From Quillaja saponaria (lineage: Eukaryota > Streptophyta > Magnoliopsida > Fabales > Quillajaceae), in the NCBI GenBank assembly GCA_029379385.1, contig CM055612.1, forward strand, positions 18,910,001-18,974,000: a stretch of DNA of 64,000 bases, in the 5' to 3' direction. How positions within the stretch are numbered: the stretch's first letter is position 1; each line of letters opens with the position of its first letter. Made by a program: the position numbers and the translations under genes. Positions 10,077 through 22,732 of this stretch are shown here, one piece after another. Under the pieces are notes generated by a model, which made no database searches, had not been told where the DNA came from, and worked only from the letters and a program-made list of their open reading frames with translations.

Positions 10077-11214
10077 TTAGAAGCACCTTCTACCTATGCC
10101 CTCCAATTGTGTTCTTTTTATTTCATCTTCTGGAGGAAGGCCACCATTCTGCCAAGACTCCATTCTCACTGCACCACCATTAAATAGGCAGTATTTGTAA
10201 AAATACAACTGCCCTGTTTCTCCTAAATCTAGACTCCTGATTTGGTCTTTCATGACAAACATTGGCCCGTAGAGCACTCTTGTTATCTCAACATTATAAT
10301 TGGCCCATAGAGCACTCTTGTTATCTCAACATTACAACCTGCTGCAAAATTATAAGATATATAATTCCTTCTATAACTGATATGCAATAACTGCTGCATA
10401 ACAGCCATAACCGAAACTTGATAAGATACCAGCAACAACTGAACAAACAACCACAGCTGGCCACAAAACAATCCAAACCGCAGCAAAAGGAACACAAACT
10501 TGTTCCAGGAATGGGCCTTCTCTCCCAAGAAGATCGTCTATTAGCCGCTACCATCCTTTGAACAGCATAATAGGTGTTTTGTATAGCACTATAAAAGCAA
10601 AAACAGGTATGTCAACGAAAAGCCCCAGAATTACTGCCAATGTAACCAAGTATGTGATAAGGCCTGCAAGAAAAGAAAGAAAAAAAATGAGGATCACCCA
10701 GTTCATAAGTCAATCTTATAACCAAACATATATTGAACACATGAAAGAATCTTAATTTTGTACTTAATCAAGTAAAATAATTTAGGAAAAGAAAAGCAGA
10801 TATTGGAAATTCTTGAGCAAGTCTCCCTCGTCCATCCAATATTGTCAAACTTGGGTAAGAAGAAAACAAGTTTCAACAGACTAATACTCTGTATAAATGG
10901 TCTCAATTAATAGATAGTCCAAAAGCATAAAGCAAATCATGTATTCACATTCTCATTCACAGTGTGAGTGGTGGAACTTATTAAGCAGTAGATGCTCCGC
11001 AAGATGGATAGACCACGAAGCAGCAACAATGCCCATAACTCCAAAAGCAATAATCAGAAATATGAAAGGACTGAATATACATACTGCATTTAGATGTCTG
11101 AATCAGTAAGAAATGATAAATGATGATTAATATAAAATATTGAGAGACATGGGGAACACCTGTGATGATTCCAAGAAGCAAGAGAACAAACAAAAATGCC
11201 ATTTGTTTAAGCAC
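10077..11214 (-). pseudogene. Remnant of an At3g27390-like multi-pass membrane protein gene
   Basis: Exon-like pieces on the minus strand match, in order, the plant family of uncharacterised membrane proteins typified by Arabidopsis At3g27390. Near 11200-11150: FLFVLLLLGIITG, like the first membrane segment. About 11071-10980: PFIFLIIAFGVMGIVAASWS, after an AG. From 10663 after TTGCAG: LGLFVDIPVFAFIVLYKTP, then MLFKGW-stop-RLIDDLLGREGPFL, where the family has KGWHRLFHDLIGREGPFLE, then VPFAAVWIVLWPAVVV. About 10240-10080: the C-terminal motif GLPPEDEIKRTQLEGIGRR. The central region is missing, there is a TAG near 10549, a second stop after VIAYQL, and an internal 38-bp tandem duplication. The function of the family is unknown to me. 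Identification rests on memory of the KGWHRLFHDLIGREGPF motif. Confidence 0.7.
10261..10336. repeat. 38-bp tandem duplication inside the membrane-protein remnant
   Basis: Two adjacent copies beginning ATTGGCCCGTAGAGCACTCT and ATTGGCCCATAGAGCACTCT differ at about two positions. On the minus strand the repeated peptide is ITRVLYGP. As 38 is not a multiple of three, it shifts the frame before the C-terminal piece. Confidence 0.9.
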
Positions 11215-11643
11215 ACAGGAAGAACTCGTCTAAACCATTCAACGTGTCTATGCTAGTGCTTCTGTCCCATTTTCTACTCAAAGTACTCCACTCTTGATAA
11301 CACTGAAATACTATTACAAAATAATGGTTGCATGGAATGGCTTTCTGGATTTTGAATAATAGATGTAATCTCAATTAGGTGTTTCAATTATATATTTTGA
11401 GATTATTCGGTAGCTGAGGAAATTCAGTGGCGCAATTAGCAACTAACAATTGCTTACGCAATCTAACCCAGTTTCTTTTTTTTCACGACCATGGAGAGTT
11501 CAATCTTTACCATTGTTAAAGCTGCTACACAAGTATATGAATATGACTATGGTGGCTCTTGGCACCATTTGCACACTGTTTTAACTTTTGAGGCATTGAC
11601 TACATACAAATTTAACCAAATGTGTCCATAATTGATTTAGTCG
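11215..11643. other. Intergenic; holds part of the NAC segmental duplication
   Basis: About 11540-11643 (ATGAATATGACTATGGTGGC, then GGCACCATTTGCACACTGTT and ATAATTGATTTAGTC) matches 24975-25090 in the same order. It is 3' flank or UTR of the NAC pseudogene duplicated together with it. The rest holds nothing recognisable. Confidence 0.6.
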
Positions 11644-13637
11644 TCAAGCATCCTTTTGATAATCCAATCTTACAGCTTTTCTATTTTGATAATTAGTTTT
11701 ACATAAAAAAATAACTAACCACAATGATAGTATGTGATGCAACAAAGTCAGTTGGTATGGGGTAGGAAGTGATATTTCCCAATTATCATTCATTGGTACT
11801 TGTTCATTCATCACAGGAATATTGCCCAATGTTTCATTGGTTGCATCAATCTCAGTTGGTATTGGCTGACAAGTGATTGCTCTAGGTAGAACTTCATTTC
11901 CATCATGTAAACATGTGATCGCTCTGAATAGTGTTGTATTGTTGGTAGGATTAGAACACTGGGAGTTTCCGTAGATAGTGTTGTATTGTTGGTAGGATTA
12001 GAACACTGGGAGTTTCCGTGTTGATCACATAAATTTGAATTTTTTGCCATCAGACCTGTATTTGTGCACCCCGAATTAAATCCTTCTATTGTTGCTGTTT
12101 GGCAAGCTTGATTATCCATCACTTGTGGGCACCCAAATTGGAAATTGTTGCAGCCGTCTAGAGCCATAGATGGATTTTCATAATGACCCTCCATTGATGG
12201 TTGTTCATCGATCATAGGCATCAATGGCATATTGTACAATGGCTCTTGTTCATCAATCCCAGTTGGATGCAGAAAAGTAGCCATCTCACACCCAGGTATT
12301 TGTTCTACAGATTGTATTGTAGAAACAATAGGAATAGGAAACTGAAAGTGAAAATTTTGTATATTTGTATTTTCTTCCACCAAACCTTGACAATTTACCA
12401 TTTTGGTTTCATTATAAGCAGGAAAGGTAAATTTGCATCCATTTAATTTGTCCACATCTTTGTTTCTGATTTGGCAAAGTACATACTCATCAAACTGCAA
12501 ATGCAAATATATATGTTAGTGCATGTATGCTTTATTTCATATATTCACAAAGTTTTTCTTTGTTAGGATTATTACAAATTTACAATCTAGTATGTACTTG
12601 ACTACATTATCTGGATGAAATTCATCTATATTAAATAAATTCGTACAATTGAGAAAAATATAATTCTTAAACATAAAAACTACAAATACCAATTCTTGAA
12701 TATAATCATAAGCTTAATTAAAACTTTTACATAATAATTTATTTCATCATATATATATATATTTTTATGTTCTTGACTTCCAATAAATGTTTGACTTTTT
12801 TCATGAATTTTTTATTTAGTAAATTGTTTGAAAAATCTATAAATATTTTGTACTTCTACATAGAATCGCCCATGTGTTCATCTCTGAAATCACTTTTTAC
12901 AACTTAGAACTCTACTTTCAAATTTCAATGGTATCCCTTCCCAGCTTGCAATTTCAATTGTAAACAAAGGCTACGATGAATCCTAATTTATTTTTAACTT
13001 ACTATTTAACCTAAATTACTTATAATTAAAGATTCAAGCTTTAGATACAAAAATAATATAATTATTTCTCTAAATATTCATATATATATATATACATATA
13101 TATACATATATATACTAATTGAAAGTCAAGTATACATGTTTACTATTTGTAATAATATTTTAATATGAATTTAATGTAGGATATCTAAAGTAACAAAAGA
13201 CTTACCTTTTCATCTTGGTTATAATCTTTAAGAGAAAATTCATGCATAATCTAATGTCCATTGGACCCGGTAGCAATATCTGAAGACGGAGCTTTCCTCT
13301 TTTTGCTTTCTTGAAAGATGAACAATCTCTTATACCCTATAATATTTTTACCATCTTTGTCATATATAATCTTGCGATTTTCACCTTTCCAAGTCCCACA
13401 ACCCACTGTTCGATCAATTCTAATTTTACTTTTCTTCTTTAACTTCATGAAAATATAAAAATTTTCTTGCAAAGTTTTATCAAAGATCAAACATGGCTCT
13501 TTATCATAAAGATTAACATCTTTTACAACATTACAAGGAAGAGGCTCTTCCTTTACTTTGTTTGAAAGATAAAGAAGAATTAGTTCTTCATTCGATGGTT
13601 AAAAGTGGTAGCCACCAAGTACTTCTTGTGACAACAT
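11644..13637 (-). pseudogene. NAC transcription factor pseudogene 1
   Basis: From ATG 13637 exon 1 (to 13206) encodes a NAC domain: MLSQEVLGGYHF, stop, PSNEELILLYLSNKV, then VNLYDKEPCLIFDKTLQENF, GCGTWKGENRKIIYDKDGKN, IIGYKRLFIFQESKKRKAP, ending IMHEFSLKDYNQDEK before GTAAGT. Exon 2 starts at 12494 after TTTGCAG with FDEYVLCQIRNKD, the end of the NAC domain, and runs into a variable C-terminal region. Intact NAC proteins are nuclear DNA-binding regulators. Lesions: TAA at codon 13 (13601-13599; the second copy has TCA, Ser), TAG at 13253-13251 where NAC proteins have Trp before xMHEF, and a 47-bp tandem duplication in exon 2 that throws the C-terminus out of frame. The original frame reappears as NETLGNIPVMNEQVPMNDNW near 11829-11770. 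Confidence 0.88.
11930..12019. repeat. 47-bp tandem duplication in NAC exon 2
   Basis: The segment AGTGTTGTATTGTTGGTAGG and what follows, to CCGT, occurs at 11930 and again at 11977. The same DNA is therefore translated in two frames on the minus strand: SQCSNPTNNTTLSTE and then PSVLILPTIQHYSE. Confidence 0.95.
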
Positions 13638-16600
13638 TTTTTATCTTCTACTCATGTATGTTCTCAAATTTCTATATTGATCGATAGCTAGGTTAAGAAA
13701 GCTTTTATATATAAGTATTTATAATTCTTATGGAAATAGGATTGATCCATGCCATAGCGTAAGGTGCAAGGAAATAAGCTCAAACTAATTATCCATTCAA
13801 ATTAATTATATAATTATCTTTGGTATATCATTATAAAGATTAACATATTTTCTTTTTTCTCCTATTTTTCCATCGTATCATCGTGGTATATGCTAGAGTC
13901 AGTCATGAAAGAGTATGTATGTATGCATATATAAATTATTATAGAGTATGAGATACTTGGCACATAAGTTTAGGGGAAGAATTACGTGGGTGTAGGGGAA
14001 GAAAGTAAGGAAGAATTACCTAAGGGCATGCATGTGTGTATGCTGTATGCATGTATCATGGATTCATATTTTGATTTGCCTTCTGTAGAAGAGACAATTT
14101 AATATATCTGAAAATTATATATAAAAAATTAATTTAAATTGTTTAATTTTGGTATGTGCAATACTTTCAAAATTTATTTTGAATTAAAAAAAAATTGATA
14201 AATTCTTAAGATATGAATGGATTGTATTCAAAATATTAATTTGGTCACTTCAATCAAATTTAACACAAGTAACAACCAATAAAAAAAAATTATAGTAAGA
14301 AGTGCATGACATACACGGTTTAAAATATTAATTAAGTAAAATAATTTTTTTTTAAATAATGTAATAAATTGATTTGAAAAATGATGTAAACTTCTTTTTA
14401 AAATTAATAAAAAAAATCCTATTTTATATATATTTTAAAATATTTAAAAGAAAAAAAAAATTTTATTTTCATTCAACTTGTGTTATTAATACTTTTTCAT
14501 GATGAGAACTAAAAAAATATCTAAATACTTTTTGTAAGGAAAAAATATTAACAAGTGATACACATATACTATAAAATTACTTATGAGATAATTTTTTTAT
14601 TTTTTTTGAATTATTGAAGGAGATGATGAAAATCTCAATAATTTCTAAAAATATTTATTCTCTAGGTTGCTACTTTTTAAATTATGAATTTTAGTTTTTT
14701 AAATTAATTAATGTGTTTTTGAAAATATAGTCTACTTAGTTAATATTTATACTTAAAACTAAAAATAAAATTAAGGGTAAAAGTGGTATAAAAATTTCAA
14801 TCTAAAATTCAAGCTCTATTTGGAGAGAGATCTTAAAAGTAAAAGTTATTGGGAATGTAAAATTATTACAAGACTTATTTGAAATGTTTTGCGAAAAGTA
14901 TTGCTTTTCTTTATCTTATATATATAAGAGTTTTTCCAACGAGTGTCATAAGGATACTTGATAAAATGCAATAAATATGGTATTAAGAATTTGAAATATT
15001 TCAAAAATGGTAAATTATTTATTACACAACACTAAAATTATGGCCAACCAATAAATGATACAAATTTGTATATTTATCACCTTTACAAGTGCGTTAAGAC
15101 ACACATTAGAAATTTTTCTAATTTAATTAACAACTTCCTATTTGTTTAAAAGACAATCTTAATGAGAAATCTTTATTTTAATACTTTTTTTTTATCAATG
15201 CATTTATCTCCCTTATTCTCTTCTTACATTTTTTATTTTTAAAATTTATCACAATTAAATAAAGGGAGTCCTTATTGTCACAGCCAATTTCTCTAGGATC
15301 ATAGCCTATTAATTGGTATGAGTCTTTTTTTTGTCTTTTTTTTTTCCTAAAACACTTATATTTACTCTATTTGAATTATCTTGTTCAGTATTTATTATTT
15401 TTCTTTCCTCTGTCTAATTTTTATTAGGCTTTTGTTTTGCAACTCTTCAATATATTTCACATTTTATTATTTTTCTTTCCTAATTTGATTTATATTAGGC
15501 TTTTTAATTTATTTTTTTTACAACTACTTTCCTAAACTCTTCTACTTTTTTATTTTGTTTTCAATTCATATTAAAAGTCTATTATATTTCTTAACCAAAA
15601 AAAAAAATATAAATATATATATATATATTTTTTTCTTTCTATTATTTTCTTTTTACTCCATACAATTTTTTTTTTCTCTATATTTTTTTCATAAATTATA
15701 TTTTCAAATTAAATAAAAACCTTTATTTTTTGTTAAAATAAAATATTTACTTGTTCTTTTTTCTTAGAGTAACTAATGTTGTATATTAATTTTAAGTTTT
15801 TCTTGTTAAGATTGTGTATTCTAATAATAAAATCAACTTTGCCAAAAAAAATAATAACAAATTCAAAGAATATTTAGTGAAAAACATAGAAGGAGAAGGA
15901 TCTTAAAATATAATTCTTGAAATTCTTGACATAATTGTGAAAGGTATTTTGTAATAGTTGTAATTATGTTCTAAATTTAAACTCAAATCCATTCAATAGA
16001 TTTCATAACTTCAATTAACAAAAGAAATTGAAAGAACTTCTAGCAATTTTCACAATACTTTCAATAGAAGTAAAAATGATGACGACATAAGATTGTGCTA
16101 TTAACATTCTAAATTTTAAAGCACCATCATAAAATAGCATTTCAAAACTACTATATTTACATATGTAAATAAGACAAATATCTTTTTGTACACCTGTGGT
16201 TCGAATGATTTTCAGTTTTCTCAATATCCATTAATTTTTATATATTTTATTTAATATTTTTTACACCTTATTTTGTTCTTACTTTTACTAAACAAAACTT
16301 GATAGCAACAGAAATGCACGTAAATTAATCCAAATACTTGACTGTTTAATAAAAGCTAGATAGCAATATATAGCTGCACAAGTTAAAAAACATTTATTAT
16401 ATTTTGTTATTAATCAACTATCAAACACTAACAAAATACTAAATTAGTAAAAAAAAGTTAAAACAAATATTTTTCTAGCTCGTATAGCTATGCTGCTTTG
16501 GTTTTGTTTAGTAAAAATAAAAGCAAAGAAGGTATAATTCAAATGCGCCAAGAAATATATATATATATATATAATTAAGAGTATAGAAATAATAATAATA

Positions 16601-19600
16601 AAAAAATCAAAATACATTAATAAAACACTAAAAAATAAATAAGTTTCATAACTAAGTTAAATTTTATTCTTTTATCTATCTCGACATTTTTGTCATTAAT
16701 TATTTGGGTACCCTAGCCAAATTTGTTAATGCCACAGCATAATAAATACTAAAACTTGTAAATAGACCATATAACCATTTAGTCAAATATTTTTTACAAT
16801 AAATAATAAAATAAAACAATAAAGTGGGCATAGAGAATTGGACTCAGTTAAGAACTCTACCATGTGCAGATAATCCGAACGGCCCCCATAGGTCATCGAC
16901 GATGAACGAGAAAATATGTGGAGTCTGTTGTATAATTTTTAGAGTTTGTTATTCATGAATGATTTTTGCGAAATGAGAAAGGGAATGGGAATGAAATGAT
17001 TATTTCATTATATTATTTGATAGCATCAGAAAGGAATAATCATTTTATTGTCTTTATTTGTTTTCTATGTATTTTTTTAGACATAAATAAATTTAAAAAT
17101 TATACTAAAATGACAAAAATAACCCTTAAGTAGATAAAATATTTAAAATATAACATAATTTATGAAAAATATATATTTCTTAATTTTTTAATTAATATTT
17201 TTAAATACATTATACATTTATTTTATTATTATTATTGATAAATTAATTAATTATTATAACTTATATTTATTTTATTTTTCTTATTTATTAATATTAACAT
17301 TTTAGTATAAAATTACTTAACTAATTTATTTATTTAAAATTAATTAATTATTTAAAATTATATTATTTACTAAGATATGAAGGGCACTTATGTCATTTGA
17401 CTAAGTACCCTTTATATTATTTTTTGTGATAGAATAGTTTTTTTTTTTTTGTCATTTACTTAAACTAAACCAATTCCATAGATATAGGAATGATTAATCT
17501 CACCTCTTAGGTGGATTTAAGGATTTCCACTTTTATGAAATAAATTGGCCAAAATGAAAAAAGTATTATGAGGCTAAAAACATACCAAATGAAAGAATAT
17601 TTATTTCATGAAATCATGTATGAAATAGAATAACCATTCATGTGTACCAAACTAGCCAATCAAAATTGTTTGTGTAAATATGGAAATAGCTAACTTTCGC
17701 TCTCTCCAAATAAACTTGATTGAAGTAAGTCGACTCCCTTTACGCCAAATACTGAAAGTAGTATAAACAACCATATCAGGGTGAAGACAACAACCATTCC
17801 ATCATGTTCCTGACTTTTAGTAATAAAATCTCAATCAAAATTCATGGCATTGAAAAAATATTAGGCAAAAAATTAAGTAATTAACATGATTGATAATCAG
17901 TAAATAAAATTGATAGATTTTCTCAAAATTCAAAATTCAACATGAATATCCCTATCAAATGAATACGTGGGTCTAGACAAATTTGTTAATGACGACGCCC
18001 TGGCTTCCTTTTTAAGAATTCCTACGAAATGCACATGGACAGGGTAATAAAACAGCAGTTTTGCAGTTATAGTATAACTAAGCTCTCTGATTTATTCCGT
18101 CGTGGGGACTAACAGAAAGAGGTACACAATTGCGCCGTTACACAAAGTAGTATTAATTAACACCAAACAAGACTTGTGGGTACTGTTGTCTTTATGTATT
18201 TTTTTAGTATTTAATAGGTTGTGGCCTTAATATTTTAGCTATGGCAAAAAGGCCATCCTAATTATTTTAGTATATTTTTTTATATCATTCTGTGTCTATA
18301 AATTATTAGAAGACTTAATTGAAATATCTTTGAAAAAAATATGACTTATCAGTATTTTTCTCAAGCAATAACCACTAGCATGACAAATGTCATAAATTAG
18401 CTCAAGTCCTAACCTTAGAGATAATAAAATCCATTCAAGACAAAATAACATAAAAAATGATGAAAAAAAATAATGGTTGTCTACGTTATTTTAAATTTAT
18501 TTAACTCAATAAAATTCATTGAACACAAAATAACATAAAGAATGTTGAAAAGAAGTAATAGTTTTCTAGAGAGGTTACATGGATTTCTTAGTTATTGCCT
18601 CTTGAACACTAGATTTGATACCCTAATCAAGATGCATGCAACTGGCCAGAAACCTTCATTACATGATGCGCCTCAGCTATCTACATTGGATCTCCACAAA
18701 CAAACAAATTACAATTGATCTCCTTTGCTAGGTGTGTGATTTTGCACAAGCACTTAAAATTATTTTAGTTTAGTGGAAAACATTTTAACAACATTTTTCT
18801 AATTAACAATTTAAGGTATGGAGTACTTTTGATGAACCTCATTGCTCAAAGCCATGAAAAATGTTAATTTTGGATTTGCAAAGCTCTAAGGTCTACTCTG
18901 GTGGTCCACTCATAAGGAGGTCTATCCATAGGGCTACAGGGGTGGCCCTCCTAGCTCAGGGGTCCTCGGATGCCATTTGGTATATATACAATAAGGGAGG
19001 TTGGGCATTGCATGAAACAAAGAGCTGAATGAGAGTTTTTAAGAGAGAGAACTAACTAGAACTTGGAAAAGGGGTTCATATTTATAGGAAAGTCTTAGGC
19101 TAAGTAGGGTAAATGGGCCTAAATGTTATTGTATTAACAAAAACAATTGACTGTATTTCCGAGTTGATAAATCTACGAAGTTTGATAGATATGTTGGCAA
19201 GGACTAAGGATCATCATCATTTGCAATTAAAATGGCTATGCATTTCGAGGTTGCCAATGCTGTATTGACCAACAATCCTTTTTCTTTTCTTTTTTTTTTT
19301 TTTTTCAATGGAATATGATGTTTTGGTACCTGAATATTTTTCAGTGTATCATTCTGGATTTGAAGCAAAAATTTAATGTCTTTGAGATAGTTGACTCATG
19401 CACAGTAGTTCACTTTTCACCAATAAATAGAATGTTATTAATTTGGTTCACTTTGCCTCTTGTACTTGATTGATAACTTCGGTGCATTTTGACCATGCGC
19501 TTATGAAGTAATGTTACTTGGTTAACTTTACTTGTCTTTGGTGACGTTGATAAGGTTTGGATGTATTCTGTAAATTGGAAATCATTTTAGTGAATGTAAA

Positions 19601-20663
19601 GGGCAACTTAATTTTCATAATTTAGAGAAAAAAAAATGAACCAATTAGTGATCTTACTTTTTTGCCATCCATTATAGCCTTTGTCGGAGCCCTGAACTAA
19701 ATATCTTAATAGAGCCTTTGCCTATTGGAGGTAATAGATGAGAGTAATTACTACTCAATTCTCAATTCCAAACTCAAGACCAAAAATTAAGACATATATT
19801 ATGTTTTAGGCAACCTTTTTAATAAGGAGATCCTAGGCAAAATCCACTTACTTACTAGGGTAGAGGTACTATCCATAGAACCATAGCCTCTTACCTACCT
19901 TTTTTTATCTTCTTATGATGAAAACTTTTTCATTTTTATATTTTTATCATGCATCGATAGAGCAAGCTCGTAAACTACTTGTTAAGTATTTTCAGATCAA
20001 GCTCAACTTATTTTGTAAACAAGTACTTTTATTTTGAGCTCATTTTATCATAACTCAATATTTCCAAAACTCAATTTATAAGTTCACGAACAACTCATTT
20101 AGTATTATTTAATATATCCTTTATGTGTACAAAATAACATAAATTATAACTTTAATTTATTAGTAAATTATTGAAATAACTCTCACCTTATTAGGAATTG
20201 ATGTTCAACTCTTAGACTCGTCTCCCCGATGCATATATACCACTTGAGATGCTAACCCATATTACAAAAATCTTTTAAGAAAAATACATCAACACCAAAT
20301 ACAGATTATCAATTTCATCTTATATTTTCTCTTTTTCCTTTTTTTTTCTTTGAATGTTAATACGGTTCCTAAACTCCATCAGAGTAAGTGCATTTTCCAA
20401 TAATATAATTAAATTAGCTACATAGTAGCTATTATAAACGAGACTGAACCATAATTTCCAAATGAATGAAAAGTGAAAAGACAATACCACTAAACAGTCT
20501 CACCTATATAATCATGGAATCCAAGTCAATTCATATAGAATTTTGATAATATAAATATCCATTTTGTGTACTAGTATCAATTTTGAAGAGTATAATCACA
20601 TATACTGAAATAGTACTCATCCTAAAATAAGTCTAATAAACATGCTTGATAGAAAGAGTACAC
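13638..20663. other. Seven-kb AT-rich gene-free stretch
   Basis: 13638-13850 is the 5' flank of NAC pseudogene 1 and matches 26239-26440. Beyond that I see no gene. Simple repeats: about 13079-13117 (AT/ATAC), 15608-15630 (TA) and 16556-16573 (AT). About 16970-17660 has loosely inverted, AATGAAAT-rich ends (GAATGAAATGATTATTTCAT on the left; GAAATAGAATAACCATTCAT on the right) and might be an old MITE. About 18890-19110 is distinctly GC-richer than its surroundings, with a TATATATACAATAAG box, and could be an LTR remnant. None of these is certain. Confidence 0.4.
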
Positions 20664-20955
20664 CTAATGAAAGTAAATAGACACTTGAGGAATGTCAATA
20701 TCATATCATCGTCATCGTCATCCTCACAGGACACCGCAACATCTAAATGATGACGATATGCAGGCAGTTCGACTTTGGCAACTTCTTTAGCAAGATCAAC
20801 AATTTTTTTGTCCATTCAATCTCTGTGCCGAGGTAACATGCTAATATAGAGCAAGCAACTACCGCATGATATACTGTATGCATTCAGACCTTTATTCTTT
20901 AGCCAATCAATAAGTTCCCTAAGAGTAGGATTGTCTTTAGTTATTGCATTCAGGG
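20664..20955 (-). pseudogene. C-terminal fragment of ubiquitin-activating enzyme E1
   Basis: The minus strand encodes [20 protein letters not shown], then [18 protein letters not shown], a TGA, MDKKIVDLAKEVAKVELPAY and RHHLDVAVSCEDDDDDD. This is the ubiquitin-fold domain at the very C-terminus of plant UBA1-type E1, which recruits E2 enzymes. After the acidic run a frameshift is needed to read the family ending DIPxVSIYF, found as DIPQVSIYFH-stop at 20694-20664. Two lesions (TGA where the family has a basic residue, and the frameshift) and the lack of the other roughly 1000 residues make it a dead fragment. Whether it is a retrocopy or a genomic exon fragment cannot be told. Confidence 0.85.
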
Positions 20956-22732
20956 TCGGGGCCTATCATTCATTGGGCAGATTGTACAGTCATTAATAGT
21001 TGTTTGCCACGTGGTGCTAAGATATTAATTGCTCCAAAATGATGAGGTCTTGGAGAAGCCTATGTTATGTCTGGTCTACCCACAACTTTAGCTCGCTTGC
21101 ACCAGCATTGGGCGGTCTTGCGCTCTATTCCTCTTTTATAGTTTTCCTGGCTTTCCTGCAAAACTAGGACTAGAACGACGTCCTAGGTAAGCCCCCAAAT
21201 ACCATCCAAAGCTCAAGTTAGAAAGGGGCGGACTAGTGACTAAAATACCTTTCCTGTGTGTGAAAAATGGTTAATTTTTTTTCTTTTGGATGAGATAAAA
21301 GCCAATTTATAAGATAATATTTGTCTATGGGCTACCTGAACTGTTAACTGTTTCGGGTCATATGGGAGCTACCATGTGTTGCATTCCTATTGGTGAGGAC
21401 ACTTAATTGGTTACTAATAACTATAAAGAAAAATATCAAAGGAAAGTACTTTAGACGAGCCCAGGTTATGCAATCTTGAAAGCTATCACATTTCTCATTG
21501 TCAAGACACTCAAGAAAGTTTTTGCCTCAAAACTAAAAGTTTAGTCTAATATCCTAACCATTGATCCAAATAAATTTATGTTTTTTTCTACATGTCTTAT
21601 TCATTCTCACGGCCGTGACGGTACTCCCGAAATCCAAAATTGACTTATATCTGATTGTTTTGCCCCCAAACCAAAATTTTCAAAGTTATTGTCTTGAAAC
21701 TCAAAGTTTTGCCTACAATCCTAACTGTTGATTTAATTAGATTTTTGTTTTCTTCCTACAAGTCTTATTCGGCTCCACGGTTATGTAAGTAATCCCGAAA
21801 TCTAAAATGAACTTGCATTTCAAATGATGCCACATGTGAAGAAGGAAAGCAAGGAAAATTACAAATTGCAGGTGTTGCCTCATCATTCCATTCTTAGAGT
21901 GCCTCCTTTTAATCATTTACCAGAAATTTAAAATATGACAAAATTAAGTTTGCAACCTTCTATATTTAACATGCAACATTTATAAAATAAATAAAATTTG
22001 ATATTTAAGAATTAAATTAATAATATACTAACATGTCAACACATCATTTGATGTCACGTTAATGTTAATATTAAATGAAGTGACTCATACAACTAAGCAC
22101 CCATATAATTTACCTACGTACTACCACAATCTACCTAATCACTACTATAATCAATTGTCAACTACACTACAATTAAAACTTTTAATTTCATTTTAAAACT
22201 CAATGTTCTTCAATTGTCCATCATATTAAAATCAATACTCCTATTTTCATTTTGATACAAAATCAAGGTGCTAATTAATTTTTCAAAATAGAAAAATAAA
22301 GAAAATAAAAAATATTAAAAGGAGATACTAATATTGAAAAAATAAATTATTATAATATCACCAATAAAAAAAATAAAAAAATAGGTTAAATTCTCCAAAG
22401 TAATAGATATTAATGGACAAAATTAGATTAAGAATATTTAAACAAATTTCATATTTTTAGATTTGATCGATAATCTATTAAATTGAGTAAAACTTTTAAA
22501 ATTCATATATATCTCGTGTAGATTAATGTTTCATGACTTTTTGGTACAAATAGTAAGGAAATACTTTTGGAGCAAATTGTATTTACCCGATTTTTTCATG
22601 GGTCTCTCTGTTAATGCTTACTGCTTGGACTTGAAGCCCAAATCAAACCTGGACTATCCACCATAGCCTTGTAAACCTGTTGCTTCATAAGAAAGAGAAA
22701 AGAGAAACAGAGAAGAAGGGAAACAGAGCAAG
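20956..22732. other. Intergenic with a diverged tandem repeat
   Basis: No gene. About 21495-21650 and 21680-21830 are diverged copies of one unit (AAAGTTTTGCCT, then CTAACxxTTGAT, TTTTTxTCTACAxGTCTTAT, CACGG, TCCCGAAATCxAAAAT). 22620-22732 directly precedes NAC pseudogene 3 and is purine-rich near its start (AGAGAAAAGAGAAACAGAGA), like a 5' UTR. Confidence 0.5.

Noticed and set aside
16970..17660. Possible MITE with AATGAAAT-rich ends
   Set aside because: The inverted similarity is loose and could come from base composition; kept only as a remark in the intergenic entry.
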